Of a stretch of DNA of 15,443 bases, positions 14,527-15,443 are shown piece by piece (within the stretch, counting starts at the first letter, position 1; every line of letters begins with the position of its first letter). The DNA is from Clostridia bacterium. Lineage in GTDB: Bacteria; Bacillota_A; Clostridia; Lachnospirales; Lachnospiraceae. The translations under genes were made by a program, and so were the position numbers. Where the stretch lies: the NCBI GenBank assembly GCA_012515365.1, contig JAAYYM010000547.1:1-15443 (forward strand), read 5' to 3'. Below the pieces are notes generated by a model. That model did not search any database and had not been told where the DNA came from. It was given only the letters and a program-made list of their open reading frames with translations.

Positions 14527-14540
14527 CTTAAACGTTTGCG
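14527..14540. promoter_or_regulatory. LacI-type operator at the regulator's own promoter
   Basis: TTAAACGTTTGC around a central CG (14533-14534), a near-palindrome of the LacI/cre class. It lies immediately downstream of the predicted regulator start point (about 14541), so bound repressor would block its own transcription. Confidence 0.7.
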
Positions 14541-14547
14541 CAATGTT

Positions 14548-14576
14548 AGTATATAACACATTATATATTTTTTCAA
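14548..14576 (-). promoter_or_regulatory. Sigma-A promoter of the LacI-family regulator
   Basis: -35 TTGAAA (14576-14571), 17-bp spacer, -10 TATACT (14553-14548) on the minus strand. Start predicted near 14541, about 43 nt before the chosen ATG. Confidence 0.7.
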
Positions 14577-14817
14577 GCTTATTTATATGTTTTTTTGTTT
14601 ATTATTTCATTTTTAATAGATTTTTAATAATTAGCGTTCTGTTTTTCGTCTTATTTTACCTACGTTCTTTTATAGATTTTCTACAGTTCCTACTTTATTA
14701 CTTAACTCGTTAAACTACTAAACTAACGATTTTCTCCTGAAAAAGAGCTCGCAATTTCTAATTTTTTTAAGGATTTTCGTCAAAGTATCCATATTTACTG
14801 GCTTTATCGATTTCCTA
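14577..14817. other. AT-rich divergent intergenic spacer
   Basis: Part of the 410-bp gap between the regulator and phosphorylase start codons. It is very AT-rich, with short repeats such as TTTTTAATA and a weak CGTTA/TAACG hairpin near 14710-14730. I see no ORF, RNA gene or convincing third operator. Confidence 0.6.
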
Positions 14818-14846
14818 TTGATTTTGTAATTCCTATCATGTATAAT
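14818..14846 (+). promoter_or_regulatory. Sigma-A promoter of the GH94 phosphorylase gene
   Basis: -35 TTGATT (14818-14823), 17-bp spacer, perfect -10 TATAAT (14841-14846). Start predicted near 14853, with the operator beginning about 6 bp further on. Confidence 0.75.
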
Positions 14847-14857
14847 CATGCCATAAC

Positions 14858-14870
14858 GTAAACGTTTAAT
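14858..14870. promoter_or_regulatory. LacI-type operator of the GH94 phosphorylase gene
   Basis: A perfect 10-bp palindrome TAAACGTTTA (14859-14868), about 6-16 bases after the predicted start point. It shares the TAAACGTTT core with the regulator's own operator, which supports a single repressor for both genes. Confidence 0.75.
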
Positions 14871-14908
14871 TAACTTCAAACCCACAAATAATGATAGGAG
14901 AGAACAAT

Positions 14909-15443
14909 ATGAAATTTGGATTTTTTGATGATCAAAATGCGGAATATGTCATCACGACCCCCAAGACTCCATTACCATGGATCAATTATCTTGGATGCAA
15001 TGATTTCTTTTCTTTGGTATCTAACACATGCGGTGGATACAGCTTTTATAAGGATGCTAAACTACTCCGCCTGACTCGTTATCGTTACAATGATGTACCT
15101 ACTGATACAAATGGTAAATACTTCTATATTAAAGACGGAAAAGATATCTGGAATATCGGTTGGCAGCCAACCAAAACCCAGCTCGACTCTTATGAGTGCC
15201 GTCATGGACTTGGATATAGTAAATTCACATCATCCAAAAACGGTCTGCAGGCTTCCTGCCTTGCTTTTGTTCCGATGAATGATACATGTGAAATCAACAA
15301 AGTTGTACTTGAGAATCAGTCAGACTCTGAAAAAAATATATCTCTCTTTTCTTATATAGAGTTCTGCCTTTGGAATGCAATGGATGACATGACAAACTTC
15401 CAGCGAAACTTAAACATTGGTGAAGTAGAAGTAATTGGTTCTA
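14909..15443 (+). CDS. GH94 cellobiose/cellodextrin-type phosphorylase, 5' part
   Basis: Inverting GH94 enzymes split beta-glucosides (cellobiose, cellodextrins, chitobiose, laminaribiose) with phosphate to give a sugar 1-phosphate, saving ATP in the cytosol. The first 178 codons are visible, of about 800 in the family, covering only the N-terminal beta-sandwich. Its conserved pattern is clear: MKFGFFDDQNAEYVITTPKT, PWINYLG, GGYSFYKDAK, YECRHGLGYSKF, and SLFSYIEFCLWNAMDD. The catalytic Asp in the (alpha/alpha)6 barrel lies off the right edge, so the exact substrate cannot be assigned; the start motif and absence of a signal peptide best match cellobiose phosphorylase. The ATG at 14909 has TAGGAG 8 nt upstream. 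A LacI-type operator lies between promoter and ribosome site. Confidence 0.9.
   Translation, partial: MKFGFFDDQNAEYVITTPKTPLPWINYLGCNDFFSLVSNTCGGYSFYKDAKLLRLTRYRYNDVPTDTNGKYFYIKDGKDIWNIGWQPTKTQLDSYECRHGLGYSKFTSSKNGLQASCLAFVPMNDTCEINKVVLENQSDSEKNISLFSYIEFCLWNAMDDMTNFQRNLNIGEVEVIGS

Noticed and set aside
14499..14576. 26-residue N-terminal extension of the LacI-family regulator
   Set aside because: It overlaps the -10 element and operator, and adds residues before the standard HTH start.

Overview
The window looks like chromosomal DNA of a low-GC, anaerobic Gram-positive bacterium, most likely a gut-type clostridium of the Lachnospiraceae kind. The grounds are strong AGGAGG-type ribosome sites, sigma-A promoters with 17-bp spacers, a T-box leader, an LPXTG adhesin with its sortase, a four-subunit ferredoxin-linked 2-oxoacid oxidoreductase, an NAD-type malic enzyme and a GH94 cellobiose-type phosphorylase under a LacI repressor. 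This placement is inferred from gene content, not from a database search.

Positions 1-3403 (all minus strand). An Asn-rich repeat protein (3403-3212) has its own terminator. It is followed by a probable operon: rhodanese-domain protein, THUMP-domain RNA methyltransferase, membrane-anchored N-acetylmuramoyl-L-alanine amidase, and an RdgB/HAM1 nucleotide pyrophosphatase that runs off the left edge. The last two genes abut exactly.

Positions 3420-4174. This intergenic stretch is rich in structure. A near-consensus promoter (3522-3550) leads into a roughly 110-nt transcription unit with no ORF. It has a 5' hairpin starting at the predicted +1, a C-rich single-stranded linker and an intrinsic terminator, so it is a candidate C-rich regulatory RNA. 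An 83-aa two-helix membrane protein follows, then a 142-bp nested inverted repeat just before the malic enzyme gene.

Positions 4175-8913. The malic enzyme gene (plus) converges on a gamma-delta-alpha-beta 2-oxoacid:ferredoxin oxidoreductase operon (minus), with a bidirectional terminator between them. The oxidoreductase operon is preceded by a complete T-box riboswitch with promoter, Stem I, T-box motif and terminator. Its specifier is best read as AUC (Ile), which suggests the enzyme serves branched-chain or isoleucine-related 2-oxoacid metabolism rather than only pyruvate catabolism.

Positions 8975-13291 (minus). A surface adhesin and its sortase share a promoter at 13262-13291. The adhesin frame is cut by one in-frame TAA (10227-10229), exactly where the SpaA/Cna-B domain begins. 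This separates the secreted repeat region from the isopeptide domain, LPKTG signal and membrane anchor.

Positions 13399-15443. A LacI-family repressor (minus) and a GH94 phosphorylase (plus, cut by the right edge) are divergent. Each has a sigma-A promoter and a TAAACGTTTA-type operator just downstream of its predicted start point, which suggests joint repression and autoregulation.
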